Shown: positions 52,507 to 63,620 of the stretch, piece after piece
Layout of the letters: each line of letters begins with the position of its first letter
Numbering within the stretch: position 1 is the stretch's first letter
DNA from: Bradyrhizobium elkanii USDA 76
GTDB lineage: Bacteria > Pseudomonadota > Alphaproteobacteria > Rhizobiales > Xanthobacteraceae
Direction of reading: 5' to 3'
Assembly: GCF_023278185.1 (NCBI RefSeq)
Contig: NZ_CP066356.1
Location: 8,982,001 to 9,046,000, forward strand
DNA: 64,000 nucleotides
Made by a program: the position numbers and the translations under genes
The notes under the pieces: model-generated
Seen by the model: only the letters and a program-made list of their open reading frames with translations
The model's database searches: none
Told to the model about the DNA's origin: nothing

Positions 52507-53766
52507 TTACTGGTTAACCGTGGCGAGCGCCGCCATGGCGTTGTCGGCAAATTTACGCGACGCGTCGAGCGCGGCGCGGCGCGCGTCCACCTTGGCGAGC
52601 CAGGCCTGCGCCGCCGTGCGATCCGCCGGCGGCAGCGACTTCAATTCACGCTCGGTCAATGCGAGGTCATTATGCAGGGCGGCCGATGTCACGCGCGCGA
52701 CGATGCTGCCGCGATCGGTCCCCGTGCCGTCGGTCCGCTCGATCTGGATCAGCGTGGAGGCACCGGCCTTCAGACGATCGACCAGCCCGGCATTCGCCGT
52801 CGCAGCTTCAGGCGGAGGCGGCGCAAGTTTCGGCACGATCTCGATCAGCTCGCGGCACAGCGCGTTCGGGTTCGGCACGCCCGACGTCGCAAACGTCGCG
52901 AGCGGCTTCAGCACCTCGGCATCATCCGACAGCGCTTTCGCAGCCTCGAGCGCGGAGGCATAGGGATCGCCGTGACGCACCGCGACGTCGAGCAGCGATG
53001 CCGCGACGACGCGGCGCAGCGGCACATCGTCGGCCTTCGCCTCGGCCTTGGTGTCGGCGATCTTGTCGTCCTGCCTCGCGATCGCCGCACCCTGCGCCTT
53101 CACCGCGCCCTCGACCTTGTCGATGCGCGCCGTGATCGCGGAGAGATCAGGCGCAGCCGCGCCATCGCGCGGCGCGGCTTTCGCGTCATTGACCGCCGCC
53201 GCAAGCTTGTCGGATTGCGCCCGCGTCGCCGCGAGCTCGGTGCGTAGCGCGGCGATCGATTTGTCGAGCGCCTCCAGCCGCGCCGTCGCCGCGGGATCTG
53301 CGGCCGCCGCGACCGGCCTGCCGGCTTTCGATTCCAGCGCACTCAGGCGCGTGCCGAGCTCGTCGATGGCGGCACTGGGTTGCGGCGCCGAGACCGGCTG
53401 CACGACGGGCCAGCCGAGCAGCCAGCCAACCCCGATCACCAGCGCCGCCGCGACCGCACCCGACACCGGCGCCACCACCCAGGGCGACACCGGCCGCGCC
53501 GGTTCGGCGTCCGGCGCCGCGGAGGCGGCCTCGGGCTGCGGCTCCGCTTGCGATGCGGCGTCGCCTTGGGGCTCGGCCCCAGGCGTCGTCGCGTCCGCAC
53601 ACGCCTTGCCGGCATCCTGGTCGGCCTCCTTGGCGGCCTCCTCGGCCCCCTCCGCCTTCGACGGTTCGCTGGAGATTTCGGTCGCCTGAAGATCGATGGT
53701 CGGCGGCGCGCGCTTGGGCCGGGAATCCGGCGAAGATCCTGGGTCGTCTGGCCTTTCTTCAGCCAT
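52507..53766 (-). CDS. Mitofilin/Mic60-like membrane protein (COG4223 type)
   Basis: The 419-residue protein has an acidic, low-complexity cytoplasmic N-terminus (about 90 residues) and one membrane helix (PVSGAVAAALVIGVGWLLG). A coiled-coil region follows (residues about 135-240) and a C-terminal helical domain (RRVVAASLLDVAVRHGDPYASALEAAKAL). This is the architecture of alphaproteobacterial Mic60, which shapes inner membranes and is usually located between hemD and hemY, as here. The start at 53766 (MAEERPDD) is preferred over an in-frame start at 53796. Confidence 0.85.
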   Translation of the reverse strand: MAEERPDDPGSSPDSRPKRAPPTIDLQATEISSEPSKAEGAEEAAKEADQDAGKACADATTPGAEPQGDAASQAEPQPEAASAAPDAEPARPVSPWVVAPVSGAVAAALVIGVGWLLGWPVVQPVSAPQPSAAIDELGTRLSALESKAGRPVAAAADPAATARLEALDKSIAALRTELAATRAQSDKLAAAVNDAKAAPRDGAAAPDLSAITARIDKVEGAVKAQGAAIARQDDKIADTKAEAKADDVPLRRVVAASLLDVAVRHGDPYASALEAAKALSDDAEVLKPLATFATSGVPNPNALCRELIEIVPKLAPPPPEAATANAGLVDRLKAGASTLIQIERTDGTGTDRGSIVARVTSAALHNDLALTERELKSLPPADRTAAQAWLAKVDARRAALDASRKFADNAMAALATVNQ

Positions 53767-53886
53767 CGCGGGGGTCCTCAAAACTACTGGCCGCATACTC
53801 TACCAGAATCGGCCCAGGTTCTTAGAGCACGATCCGAATAACCGAGCATTGCCTAACATCATGGTCAAACGAAAGAATTATTCCGG

Positions 53887-54618
53887 TCACGGCCGCAGGG
53901 TGCGGCCGAGCGCCTCCAGCAGGGCATTTTCGTCGGGCCGCGCCGCCACCACCACCTTGGTCGCGCCGGCGTCATGAAGCACCGCGGCGACGGCCGCCGA
54001 GATGCAGCATTGCGGCAAGGCGAGCGCCGAAATCTCGATTCCGTCGGCGCGGACCGTGTCCAGGAAGGCCTGCGCGCTACGGCGGGAATAGTGCAGCACC
54101 GCGGTGATCCGGTTCGCCATGAAGGCGTCGCTGACTTCCCTCGGGAAGCCCGCCACCGGCACCATCCGGTAGGTGGTGTGGGTGACGACGCTGAGCCCGC
54201 GCTCGCCGAGCTCGCCCGCAAGATCGCGCGACAGGTCGGCGCCGGCGAGATAGAGCAGCGTCGCCGATGCGTCGAGTTCGCCGGCCTCGACCCGTGCCAG
54301 CACGAGGTCGCGCAGCGAGACTGCATCGCCCTTCGCCACGATCACCTTGTCGAAGCCCGCGGCGCGCGCCGCATCGGCGGTGTGCGCGCCGACCGCAAAC
54401 AGCGGCAGCCGCAACAGCGGGCTGCCAGCGAGGTCGACCGCGCGCAGCGCATTGGCGCTGGTCAGGATGACGGCATCATAATCCGCATTGTCGTCGCCGC
54501 GGAACGGCACCGGCTCGAAGCGCAGCACCGGCGCCGACAGGGCGTCAAAGCCGCGCTGGCGCAGCGTCGCGAGGGTCGCGTCATTATCCGGATGCGGTCG
54601 TGTGACAAGGATTGTCAG
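53887..54618 (-). CDS. hemD: Uroporphyrinogen-III synthase, probable CTG start
   Basis: The enzyme closes hydroxymethylbilane, with inversion of ring D, to uroporphyrinogen III. The conserved N-terminus LTILVTRPHPDN is encoded in frame at 54618 and on. No ATG, GTG or TTG precedes it before the frame leaves the likely transcript. CTG at 54618-54616 with GGAGG nine bases upstream is the best start, giving 243 residues, the usual length. A GTG at 54528 would remove the TRP motif and about 30 residues. Other visible motifs are ILTSANALRA and AVLHYSRRSAQAF. It heads the hemD / Mic60 / hemY run. Confidence 0.85.
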   Translation of the reverse strand: MTILVTRPHPDNDATLATLRQRGFDALSAPVLRFEPVPFRGDDNADYDAVILTSANALRAVDLAGSPLLRLPLFAVGAHTADAARAAGFDKVIVAKGDAVSLRDLVLARVEAGELDASATLLYLAGADLSRDLAGELGERGLSVVTHTTYRMVPVAGFPREVSDAFMANRITAVLHYSRRSAQAFLDTVRADGIEISALALPQCCISAAVAAVLHDAGATKVVVAARPDENALLEALGRTLRP

Positions 54619-54708
54619 GGTTTCAGGCCTCCAGCCGTATAAATTGGACGTTGGCGACCGATTGCACTTTAAGACCTCGCAATGCTACCCCGGAGCGGAC
54701 ATTTTGAT

Positions 54709-54756
54709 GAGCATCATCTTGCCGGAAACCGGTTCCGGCCTGTCCGGATCATGCTC
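54709..54756. repeat. Intergenic palindromic repeat, family A, upstream of tsaD
   Basis: GAGCATCATCTTGCCGGAAA...CTGTCCGGATCATGCTC. The ATG inside it is in frame with tsaD but is repeat-derived, so it is not taken as the start. Confidence 0.8.
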
Positions 54757-54792
54757 GTAGCACAAGGGCCGAAATTGGGACACGAACCGCCG

Positions 54793-55866
54793 ATGCTGGT
54801 GCTGGGGATCGAGACCACCTGCGATGAAACCGCGGCCGCCGTGGTCGAGCGCCAGGCCGACGGGCAGGCGAAAATCCTCTCCAACGTGGTGCGCTCGCAG
54901 ACCGACGAGCACGCCCGCTTCGGCGGCGTGGTGCCGGAGATCGCGGCGCGCGCCCATGTCGACCTGCTCGACGGCATCGTCGCCTCCGCGATGAAGGAGG
55001 CCGGCGTCGGCTACGGACAATTGTCGGCGGTCGCGGCAGCCGCGGGCCCCGGCCTGATCGGCGGCGTGATCGTCGGTCTCACCACCGCGAAGGCGATCGC
55101 GATGGTGCACGACACGCCCCTGATCGCGGTGAACCATCTCGAGGCGCACGCGCTGACGCCGCGGCTGACCTGCGCGCTGGCGTTTCCCTACTGCCTGTTC
55201 CTGGCCTCGGGCGGACACACCCAGATCGTCGCCGTGGTCGGCGTCGGTGAATATGTGCGGCTCGGCACCACGGTCGACGACGCGATGGGCGAGGCGTTCG
55301 ACAAGGTGGCGAAGATGCTGTCGCTGCCCTATCCCGGCGGACCGGAGGTCGAGCGCGCGGCGGCCGGCGGCGACCCGACGCGGTTTGCCTTTCCCCGCCC
55401 GATGCTCGGCCGCCCCGATGCCAATTTCTCGCTCTCGGGACTGAAGACGGCGGTGCGCAATGCAGCCAGCCGGCTGGAGCCGCTCGAGCCGCAGGACGTC
55501 AGCGATCTCTGCGCGAGCTTCCAGGCCGCGGTGCTGGAATCGACCGCGGACCGCTTGAGCGTCGGCCTAAAGCTGTTTCAGGAGCGGTTCGGCACGCCGC
55601 GCGCGCTGGTCGCGGCCGGGGGCGTCGCCGCCAACCATGCCATCCGGAGCGCGCTGCAGGAGGTTGCGGCGAAGGCGCAGACCACGCTGATCATCCCGCC
55701 GCCGGCGCTCTGCACCGACAATGGCGCGATGATCGCCTGGGCCGGCGCCGAACGGATGGCGCTTGGCCTCACCGACACGATGGAGGCGCCGCCGCGCGCG
55801 CGCTGGCTGCTCGACGCCAACGCCAAGGCGCCGGCCGGCTACGCCAACAGCCGCGCTGCGTATTGA
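54793..55866 (+). CDS. tsaD: tRNA N6-adenosine threonylcarbamoyltransferase TsaD
   Basis: TsaD transfers the threonylcarbamoyl group to A37 of ANN-decoding tRNAs, working with TsaB and TsaE. The 357-residue protein starts [19 protein letters not shown]. The metal-binding HxExH is in [13 protein letters not shown] (near residue 115). [29 protein letters not shown] and [12 protein letters not shown] follow as in the ASKHA fold. It is divergent from hemD and followed 13 bases later by gpsA, probably in one operon. Confidence 0.97.
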   Translation: MLVLGIETTCDETAAAVVERQADGQAKILSNVVRSQTDEHARFGGVVPEIAARAHVDLLDGIVASAMKEAGVGYGQLSAVAAAAGPGLIGGVIVGLTTAKAIAMVHDTPLIAVNHLEAHALTPRLTCALAFPYCLFLASGGHTQIVAVVGVGEYVRLGTTVDDAMGEAFDKVAKMLSLPYPGGPEVERAAAGGDPTRFAFPRPMLGRPDANFSLSGLKTAVRNAASRLEPLEPQDVSDLCASFQAAVLESTADRLSVGLKLFQERFGTPRALVAAGGVAANHAIRSALQEVAAKAQTTLIIPPPALCTDNGAMIAWAGAERMALGLTDTMEAPPRARWLLDANAKAPAGYANSRAAY

Positions 55867-55879
55867 ACTGAGGGTTCCG

Positions 55880-56857
55880 ATGCCCGCGCATATGTCAGTC
55901 AGCGTGATCGGAGCCGGCGCCTGGGGCACGGCATTGGCCGATGTCGCGGCGCGCGCCGGGCGCAAGGTGACGCTGTATGCGCGCAACGCCGAGCATGCCG
56001 CGCAAATCCAGGCGACGCGGGTCAATCCGCGGCTGGCTGGTGTCCAGCTTCATCCCGGCATCGCTGTGACGTCGGACATCGCCGCCGCCGCACGCGCCGA
56101 CATCATCCTGGCCGTGACCCCGGCGCAGCATTTGCGCGCGGCGGTCGGGCATCTTGCGCCGCATCTCAAACCCGACACGCCTGTCGTCGCCTGCGCCAAG
56201 GGCATCGAGCACGGCACGCACAAATTCATGACCGAGGTGATCGCGGAAGCCGCGCCGCGCGCCGTGCCCGCGATCCTGTCGGGGCCGAGCTTTGCCGACG
56301 ACGTCGCGCGCGGACTGCCGACCGCGGTCACGCTGGCCACCAGGGACGAAGCGCTCGCACGCGCGCTGGTCCAGGCGCTCGGCTCGGCGACCTTCCGGCC
56401 CTATCACACCACCGACGTGCGCGGCGTCGAGATCGGCGGCGCGGCCAAGAACGTGCTGGCGATCGCCGCCGGCATCGTGGTCGGCAAGAATCTCGGCGCC
56501 TCCGCGCTCGCCGCGCTGACCACGCGCGGCTTCAGCGAGCTCGCAAGATTGGGCCGCGCCTGCGGCGCCCGCACCGAAACCCTCTCAGGCCTGTCGGGAT
56601 TGGGCGATCTGCTGCTCAGCTGCTCGACCGCGCAATCGCGCAACTTCGCGCTCGGGCTCGCGCTCGGACGCGGCGAAGCCGCACCGGTCGGCAAGCTTGC
56701 CGAAGGCGCGTTCACCGCACCGGTGCTGTGCGAGCTCGCCGCCGCGCAGAAGGTCGACATGCCGGTGTCAAACGCGGTCGCCGCGATCCTGGGCGACCGG
56801 CTGACCGTCGACGCCGCGATCGAAGGCCTGCTGACACGGCCGTTCAAGGCCGAGTAA
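55880..56857 (+). CDS. gpsA: NAD(P)-dependent glycerol-3-phosphate dehydrogenase
   Basis: GpsA reduces dihydroxyacetone phosphate to sn-glycerol 3-phosphate for phospholipid synthesis. The 325-residue protein has [16 protein letters not shown] (nucleotide motif), [28 protein letters not shown], the catalytic Lys in [13 protein letters not shown] (near residue 195) and [15 protein letters not shown]. The start follows GAGGGTTCCG. It is probably translated with tsaD. Its stop is six bases from the convergent HAD gene. Confidence 0.97.
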   Translation: MPAHMSVSVIGAGAWGTALADVAARAGRKVTLYARNAEHAAQIQATRVNPRLAGVQLHPGIAVTSDIAAAARADIILAVTPAQHLRAAVGHLAPHLKPDTPVVACAKGIEHGTHKFMTEVIAEAAPRAVPAILSGPSFADDVARGLPTAVTLATRDEALARALVQALGSATFRPYHTTDVRGVEIGGAAKNVLAIAAGIVVGKNLGASALAALTTRGFSELARLGRACGARTETLSGLSGLGDLLLSCSTAQSRNFALGLALGRGEAAPVGKLAEGAFTAPVLCELAAAQKVDMPVSNAVAAILGDRLTVDAAIEGLLTRPFKAE

Positions 56858-56863
56858 CGCATG

Positions 56864-57622
56864 TCACGCGGTCACGAAGGCGACGAGATCGTTCAATCCG
56901 GATCCCGTTCCGTCGGGCACAACGCCAAGCTCCTCGACGATCGCATGGCTGCGATTGACCCAGAAGGTTGGGTAGCCGAACCACTTCGCTCCAGCCACAT
57001 CCCAGCCCGCGAACGCCGCAAAGACGATCTCCTCTTTGCGCAGCCCGAACGCGTCGACACCCATCCGGTAGGCGCGGGCGTCGGGCTTGAAGGCCTGGAC
57101 CCTGTCGGTCGAGAGGTGAGCCTCGAACAGCCCCTCAAGCCCGGAGTTTCTGATGACGGCATCGAGCATCGGTGCGGTGAGATTGGACAGGAACGCCATG
57201 CGGACGCCTGCGTCACAAAGCTGCCGCAGCGCGGGCTCCGCGTCAGGCCACGCCTTGAGCTCCAGATACGTCTGCATCAGACGCTCGCGTTGCTCCGATG
57301 ACAATTCGATCTTCATTGCTCTGGCTGCGAAGATCAGCGCGTCCTCGGTGACGCGCCAGAAATCGGTGTAGCGGCCGCCAAGGGTCCTGAGCCAGCCATA
57401 CTCGAACTGCCGAATGCGCCAGGAGGCGCTCAACTCGGCACCCTTGCCTGGAAACATCTCTTCCACCCGCGCGAACACCGGACGCGAATCGATGATCGGG
57501 AAGCCGTCGAAGGCGATCGCCTTGAATGACGAGCGCGCCGCGGCGCGCGCCTGGTCCGACAGCACCGCTACGGTAACCGAAGCTGCGGTCAGAGCCGTGA
57601 AGGACCGGCGATTCAGAAGCAT
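56864..57622 (-). CDS. Secreted HAD-superfamily (haloacid dehalogenase type II-like) protein
   Basis: The 252-residue protein has a Tat-like signal (LLNRRSFTALTAASVTV, cleavage near AQA-type sequence QARA) and a HAD fold. The nucleophile motif, usually DxxGT, reads AFDGFPIID. The Ser/Thr motif is MAFLSNLTAPM, the Lys is in FKPDARAYRMG and the final acid loop is FAGWDVAGAKW. It is most like L-2-haloacid dehalogenases. Export and the altered first motif are unusual for the family. The substrate is unknown. Confidence 0.8.
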   Translation of the reverse strand: MLLNRRSFTALTAASVTVAVLSDQARAAARSSFKAIAFDGFPIIDSRPVFARVEEMFPGKGAELSASWRIRQFEYGWLRTLGGRYTDFWRVTEDALIFAARAMKIELSSEQRERLMQTYLELKAWPDAEPALRQLCDAGVRMAFLSNLTAPMLDAVIRNSGLEGLFEAHLSTDRVQAFKPDARAYRMGVDAFGLRKEEIVFAAFAGWDVAGAKWFGYPTFWVNRSHAIVEELGVVPDGTGSGLNDLVAFVTA

Positions 57623-57853
57623 GTGATGATCTCCTGTAGGCGAGCCACCACCGATGTCACGAAGAAGCGCTTCGGCACAATCGCCGGATTGCGGCAGAGA
57701 CCATTCCGGAATTCACAGCAATCGAAGTCGGAATAACGGCCCCGCATCGGGGTGGCAGGCCGCCCTTCACGTCCTGAAGACGCTGTACTAGCGTGGCGGC
57801 GAACCGTCGGATCCCGGTCGAACCATCGAAAGGCGGATCCCAAGGGAAAACCC

Positions 57854-58981
57854 ATGCGTCAACCGCAACGCGCCATCGTTTCGCTCAGCCTCCTCTCGAT
57901 CAGCCTTGCACTCGCCGTCGCCACCTCTTGCGCCACCGCCCGCGCCCAGACCGCAGCCTCATATGACGAACTCGCCAAGCGCGAGGCTGCGGCGAACGCC
58001 GAAGATGGCAAGCGGGTCGCGCCGCTCAAATCGATCGGCAATCCAACCGCCGACGTGTCTGCCGAGATGCAGGCAATGATCGGCGCGCCCTATCCGCCGC
58101 ATTTCAATGCCGACCCCAAAACCCCGGCGGAATGGAAGGAGTTGATCGATCGCCGCGCCAAGCTTCTGATCGCGGGTATTCCGGCGCTGAAGGCGAAGCT
58201 CGGCGTCAAGGTCGAGGAAACCAGGCTTGCCGGCGTGCACTGCTACATCGTGACCCCGAACAAGATCGCGCTCGAGAACCGGCGACGCCTGCTGATCCAC
58301 GTCCATGGCGGTGGTTACGTGTTCGGTCCCGGCGAAGCCGCGTTGCCGGAAGCCATCATGATGGCGGGCTTTGGCGGCTACAAGGTGATCTCGGTCGACT
58401 ACCGGATGCCGCCGGACTTCCCCTATCCGGCCGCGATGGACGACGCGATGGCGGTCTGGAAGGAAGTTCTGAAATCGCACGAACACCGCCGGCTGGCGAT
58501 CTTCGGCACCTCGACCGGCGGCGCGATGACGCTCGCGATGGTGCTGCGGGCCAGGGACGAGAAGCTGCCGCTGCCCGCCGCCATCGCGCCGGGCACGCCA
58601 TGGTCCGATATCGACAAGATCGGCGACAGCTACGCGAGCAATGAGTGGGTCGACAATGTGCTGGTGACCTGGGATGGCTGGCTCGGCCGCGCCGCGAAGC
58701 TTTATGCAAACGGCACCAGCCTGAAAAATCCCTACATTTCGCCGATCTATGGTGACTTCAAGGGCTTCCCGCCGACCATCCTGACATCGGGCACGCGCGA
58801 TCTGTTCCTCAGCAACACGGTTCGCACACATCGCAAATTGCGCCGCGCCGGCGTGATCGCCGATCTCAATGTCTATGAGGGGCAGTCGCACGCCCAATAC
58901 CAGTTCAACGTCGACGCGCCCGAGACGAAGGAGGCGTTCACCGACATCGCCAGGTTCTTCGATCGATATTTGAAACAGTAG
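57854..58981 (+). CDS. Secreted alpha/beta hydrolase, HSL (hormone-sensitive lipase) type
   Basis: The 375-residue protein has a signal peptide (residues about 8-30). The oxyanion-hole motif is HVHGGGYVFGPG (near residue 155), the nucleophile elbow is FGTSTGGAM (Ser near residue 219), an Asp lies in SGTRDLFLSNT and a His in EGQSHAQYQF (near residue 345). It is a carboxylesterase-type enzyme, probably acting on small esters in the periplasm. The start at 57854 is chosen; the frame is open further upstream without a signal-like sequence. Confidence 0.88.
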   Translation: MRQPQRAIVSLSLLSISLALAVATSCATARAQTAASYDELAKREAAANAEDGKRVAPLKSIGNPTADVSAEMQAMIGAPYPPHFNADPKTPAEWKELIDRRAKLLIAGIPALKAKLGVKVEETRLAGVHCYIVTPNKIALENRRRLLIHVHGGGYVFGPGEAALPEAIMMAGFGGYKVISVDYRMPPDFPYPAAMDDAMAVWKEVLKSHEHRRLAIFGTSTGGAMTLAMVLRARDEKLPLPAAIAPGTPWSDIDKIGDSYASNEWVDNVLVTWDGWLGRAAKLYANGTSLKNPYISPIYGDFKGFPPTILTSGTRDLFLSNTVRTHRKLRRAGVIADLNVYEGQSHAQYQFNVDAPETKEAFTDIARFFDRYLKQ

Positions 58982-58998
58982 GTGCTGCGCTTCTTGAT

Positions 58999-59071
58999 TT
59001 GACGCGTTTTCTTCACGCGAACCGGCATCCATCCCGCATCAAGTGCGGGACAGGCTTCGCTTGAAAACGCT
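58999..59071. repeat. Family B repeat with a hairpin inserted in its loop
   Basis: The outer parts (TTGACGCGTTTTCTTCACGC and CTTCGCTTGAAAACGC) match the other family B copies. The middle, ATCCCGCATCAAGTGCGGGA, adds a hairpin (TCCCGCA/TGCGGGA) absent from the other copies. Confidence 0.8.
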
Positions 59072-59148
59072 TTGGATCGGGTGCCCGTGCTTGTCGCGGG
59101 CATCCGCGTCGCTGTAGATTGCAGCGCAATCGAACGGGGTGAGTTGCG

Positions 59149-59562
59149 ATGAATTACTGGCTGGTGAAATCCGAACCGTCGGTCTGGTCCTGGGACCATC
59201 AGGTCGCCAAGGGCGCGAAGGGCGAAGCCTGGACCGGCGTGCGCAACTTCACGGCACGGCAGAATCTCGTCAACATGAAGAAGGGCGACAAGGCGTTCTT
59301 CTATCATTCCAACGAGGGCAAGGAGATCGTCGGCATCGCCGAGATCATCAACGAAGCCTATCCCGACCCGACCGACAAGACCGGCAAGTTCGTCTGCGTT
59401 GACATCAAGGCCGACAAGCCGCTGAAGACGCCGGTGACGATGGCGGCGATCAAGGCGGACAAGAAGCTCGCCGACATGGCGCTGGTGAAATATTCGCGGC
59501 TTTCGGTGCAGCCGGTGACCGCGGAAGAATGGAAGATGGTCTGCAAGATGGGTGGGCTGTAG
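59149..59562 (+). CDS. EVE-domain protein
   Basis: The 137-residue protein is a single EVE domain (PUA-like fold): MNYWLVKSEPSVWSWD, then WTGVRNFTARQNLVNMKKGD, FFYHSNEGKEIVGIAEI and SRLSVQPVTAEEW. EVE proteins probably bind modified bases in RNA or DNA. It stands alone between an esterase gene and topoisomerase IB. The start is clear. Confidence 0.93.
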   Translation: MNYWLVKSEPSVWSWDHQVAKGAKGEAWTGVRNFTARQNLVNMKKGDKAFFYHSNEGKEIVGIAEIINEAYPDPTDKTGKFVCVDIKADKPLKTPVTMAAIKADKKLADMALVKYSRLSVQPVTAEEWKMVCKMGGL

Positions 59563-59567
59563 CGGCT

Positions 59568-59689
59568 GTCGTCCCGGCGAAGGCCGGGACCCATAACCAC
59601 CGCTGCGCATGATTGGCGCGCGCTGTGGCCACAGCTCGTCTCAACAACCAGCATTTGGGGTAATGGGTCCCGGCCTTCGCCGGGACGAC
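59568..59689. repeat. Palindromic repeat pair (GTCGTCCCGGCGAAGGCCGG type)
   Basis: GTCGTCCCGGCGAAGGCCGG...ACCCAT at the left is mirrored by ATGGGTCCCGGCCTTCGCCG...GGACGAC at the right, enclosing about 70 bases. It lies between convergent EVE and topoisomerase genes. Confidence 0.85.
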
Positions 59690-59706
59690 GATGGAGGATG
59701 CGGAGC

Positions 59707-60885
59707 TTACGCCCCCGCCGCCATCACCACCTGCGCCAGCAATTGCTCGCGCTTGGACTGGGTGCGGTAGCCTCCCATCGTCGCGGCGAAGCGTTCGAGG
59801 ATGCCGTCCTCGAAGGCGGTGACGATGGTGTCGTGGACATAGCTCTTGCGGCAGATCGCCGGCGTGTTGGACAGCTGGTCGGCGGCGGCGCGGATCGCGT
59901 CCAGCACCTGGCGCTTGCGGCCGCGCTGGCTGGTGGCCGGCGTGATCCGCGACAGCGATTCCACGACGACCGCCGACGCCATCAGGGTGCGGAAATCCTT
60001 CAGCGAGATCTTGATGCCGGCGATCTCGCGCAGGAACGCGTTCACCGCCGTGGTCGAGGCGGCCCGCACCACGCCGGAGCGGTCGTAATACTGAAACATG
60101 CGCTTGCCCGGGACGCCGCGCAGGATGCCGATCGCACGCACCAGCTTGGCCGCATCGCATTCCTTGCGCACGGCCTTGCCGCCCTTGGCCTTGAAGGTCA
60201 GCACCAGGGAGTCGTCCTCCAGCGTGACGTTGGACTTCAACAGCGTGGTGGCGCCGCGGGTGCCGTTGAGGCGCGCATAGGATTCGTTGCCGGGCCGGAT
60301 CGCGGTGCGCGCGATCAGCTCGATCACCGCCGACAGCGCGAACTCGCGCGTCGGCTCGTCTCCGGACAGAAACGCCGAGACCTTGCGCCGGATCTTCGGC
60401 AGCGCGGCCACCAGCTTGGCCAGGCGATGCGCCTTGCGCTGCTCGCGAACCTTCTCCCAGTCGGCGTGATAGCGATATTGCAGCCGGCCCGCAGCATCGC
60501 GGCCGACCGCCTGCAGATGCGAGCTCGGATCGCTGGAATAGCGCACCTGGCGATAGGCCGGCGGAACCGCCATCGCGTGCAGCCGGCGGATGGTGCGCGC
60601 ATCGCGGACCCGCGAGCCATTGGCACGGACGAATGAATAGGTCTTGCCGCGCTTGATGCGGCGGATGGTCAGCTCGTTCTGGTCGCCGAGCCGCAGGCCC
60701 AGATCGCGCGCCAGCTCTTCAACCGTTGTTCTGATGGCGGCGGGGGCGTCGAGCTTGAGTGTTGACGGCGATCGCAGCTTTGCGCGTGGCGTCTGCTTTG
60801 GCCACTGGCCCAGTGCCTTTGCCAAGGCGACAGCGGGATCGGCGGAAACGGGCCGCACAGCCGCGATATTCTGCTGATCCATCAT
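59707..60885 (-). CDS. DNA topoisomerase IB
   Basis: The 392-residue poxvirus-type enzyme relaxes supercoils through a 3'-phosphotyrosyl bond. The N-terminal part has FVRANGSRVRDARTIRRLHAMAVPPAYRQVRYSSDP. The catalytic domain has AIRPGNESYARLNGTRGATTL (Arg), VRKECDAAKLVRAI, KDFRTLMASAVV (Arg) and the nucleophilic Tyr in ICRKSYVHDTIV (near residue 347). It is common in rhizobia, in addition to topoisomerases I and gyrase. Two adjacent ATGs are possible starts. Confidence 0.95.
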   Translation of the reverse strand: MMDQQNIAAVRPVSADPAVALAKALGQWPKQTPRAKLRSPSTLKLDAPAAIRTTVEELARDLGLRLGDQNELTIRRIKRGKTYSFVRANGSRVRDARTIRRLHAMAVPPAYRQVRYSSDPSSHLQAVGRDAAGRLQYRYHADWEKVREQRKAHRLAKLVAALPKIRRKVSAFLSGDEPTREFALSAVIELIARTAIRPGNESYARLNGTRGATTLLKSNVTLEDDSLVLTFKAKGGKAVRKECDAAKLVRAIGILRGVPGKRMFQYYDRSGVVRAASTTAVNAFLREIAGIKISLKDFRTLMASAVVVESLSRITPATSQRGRKRQVLDAIRAAADQLSNTPAICRKSYVHDTIVTAFEDGILERFAATMGGYRTQSKREQLLAQVVMAAGA

Positions 60886-61652
60886 ACTCGCAAGACGCCT
60901 TGTTCCGCTGTTCTCCCGGTAATGCCGTTGCTTCGGGCTTCGTTCCGGTGGGCCGTCTGGCCTCGGAAACGCGATTTAGGGCGTCGGCGCCGACATTGCG
61001 AGTCGCGAATCAGTTATTGACGGTGCCAAATTACCTTTCATGGGTGCCATTCGCCCGCTAACGTTGATTTTGGGCTGCCCGGGATCGGATAAAATGACGC
61101 GAGCGCGGTGCCGGAAACCGGCGTTTGAACGCCGCCCTCGGTCCACCGCGGTCCCCAGGTCGGGTCAGCAACCCTGCCCTTTCGCGCGCTGCTCCCGCCG
61201 GGGCGCGGCTCGAGTTCGGCAGCCACGGGCCGGTCCAACCGCTGGCCGCAACCGAGGACTACGCGGTCACGAACGTATTGACGCAGCTCTCGCCGCAGCG
61301 TCCGAAATTCATTCATTTGTGCCTGAAGCCCTCCATCAAAATCGGCGTCAGCGTATCGTCATTGCGCGCGACACTGCCGCGGTGGCGGCGAACGGCGCAG
61401 AGGACCACACCACTACGACCAAGAGACCAGTGACCCCGAGCAAGCGATGGCGCATAGGTTTCTCTCGTCGACGCGTTGCGGTAAGCCGTCTTGTCAAAAG
61501 CGGAAGCCGGCGGACAACCGACGGCTTCGACGCGACGAAAGTGACAGTCCTTTTTCCTTGCCGGGCCGGAATGCGGCAACGCATAATCGCGGCAATGATC
61601 AAGACGGCTTGCCGCCGCGTTGTTTGCGATCGGCAATGAGCGGAGGAAAATG
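60886..61652. other. Long stretch with no convincing gene, upstream of acs
   Basis: These 767 bases separate topoisomerase IB from acs. Several overlapping frames exist, but none has a recognisable protein. On the minus strand there are coding-like fragments in different frames (a 35-codon signal-peptide-like piece at 61348-61455 and others to about 61040), which may be remnants of a decayed exported-protein gene. The acs promoter must lie here; the acs ribosome binding site is at 61642-61646. Confidence 0.5.
61348..61455 (-). CDS. Possible tiny exported peptide or gene remnant
   Basis: A 35-codon frame begins MRHRLLGVTGLLVVVVWSSA and ends shortly after a signal-peptide-like cleavage region (FAATAA). 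It could be a small secreted peptide or the 5' end of a broken gene. Confidence 0.25.
   Translation of the reverse strand: MRHRLLGVTGLLVVVVWSSAPFAATAAVSRAMTIR

Positions 61653-63620
<1,968 letters not shown>

Noticed and set aside
54682..54792. Upstream in-frame starts for tsaD
   Set aside because: They lie in or before a family A repeat; the conserved protein begins [13 protein letters not shown] at 54793.
57959..59032. A minus-strand frame starting MDAGSREENAS inside the family B repeat
   Set aside because: It is antisense to the secreted esterase; the start is produced by the repeat.
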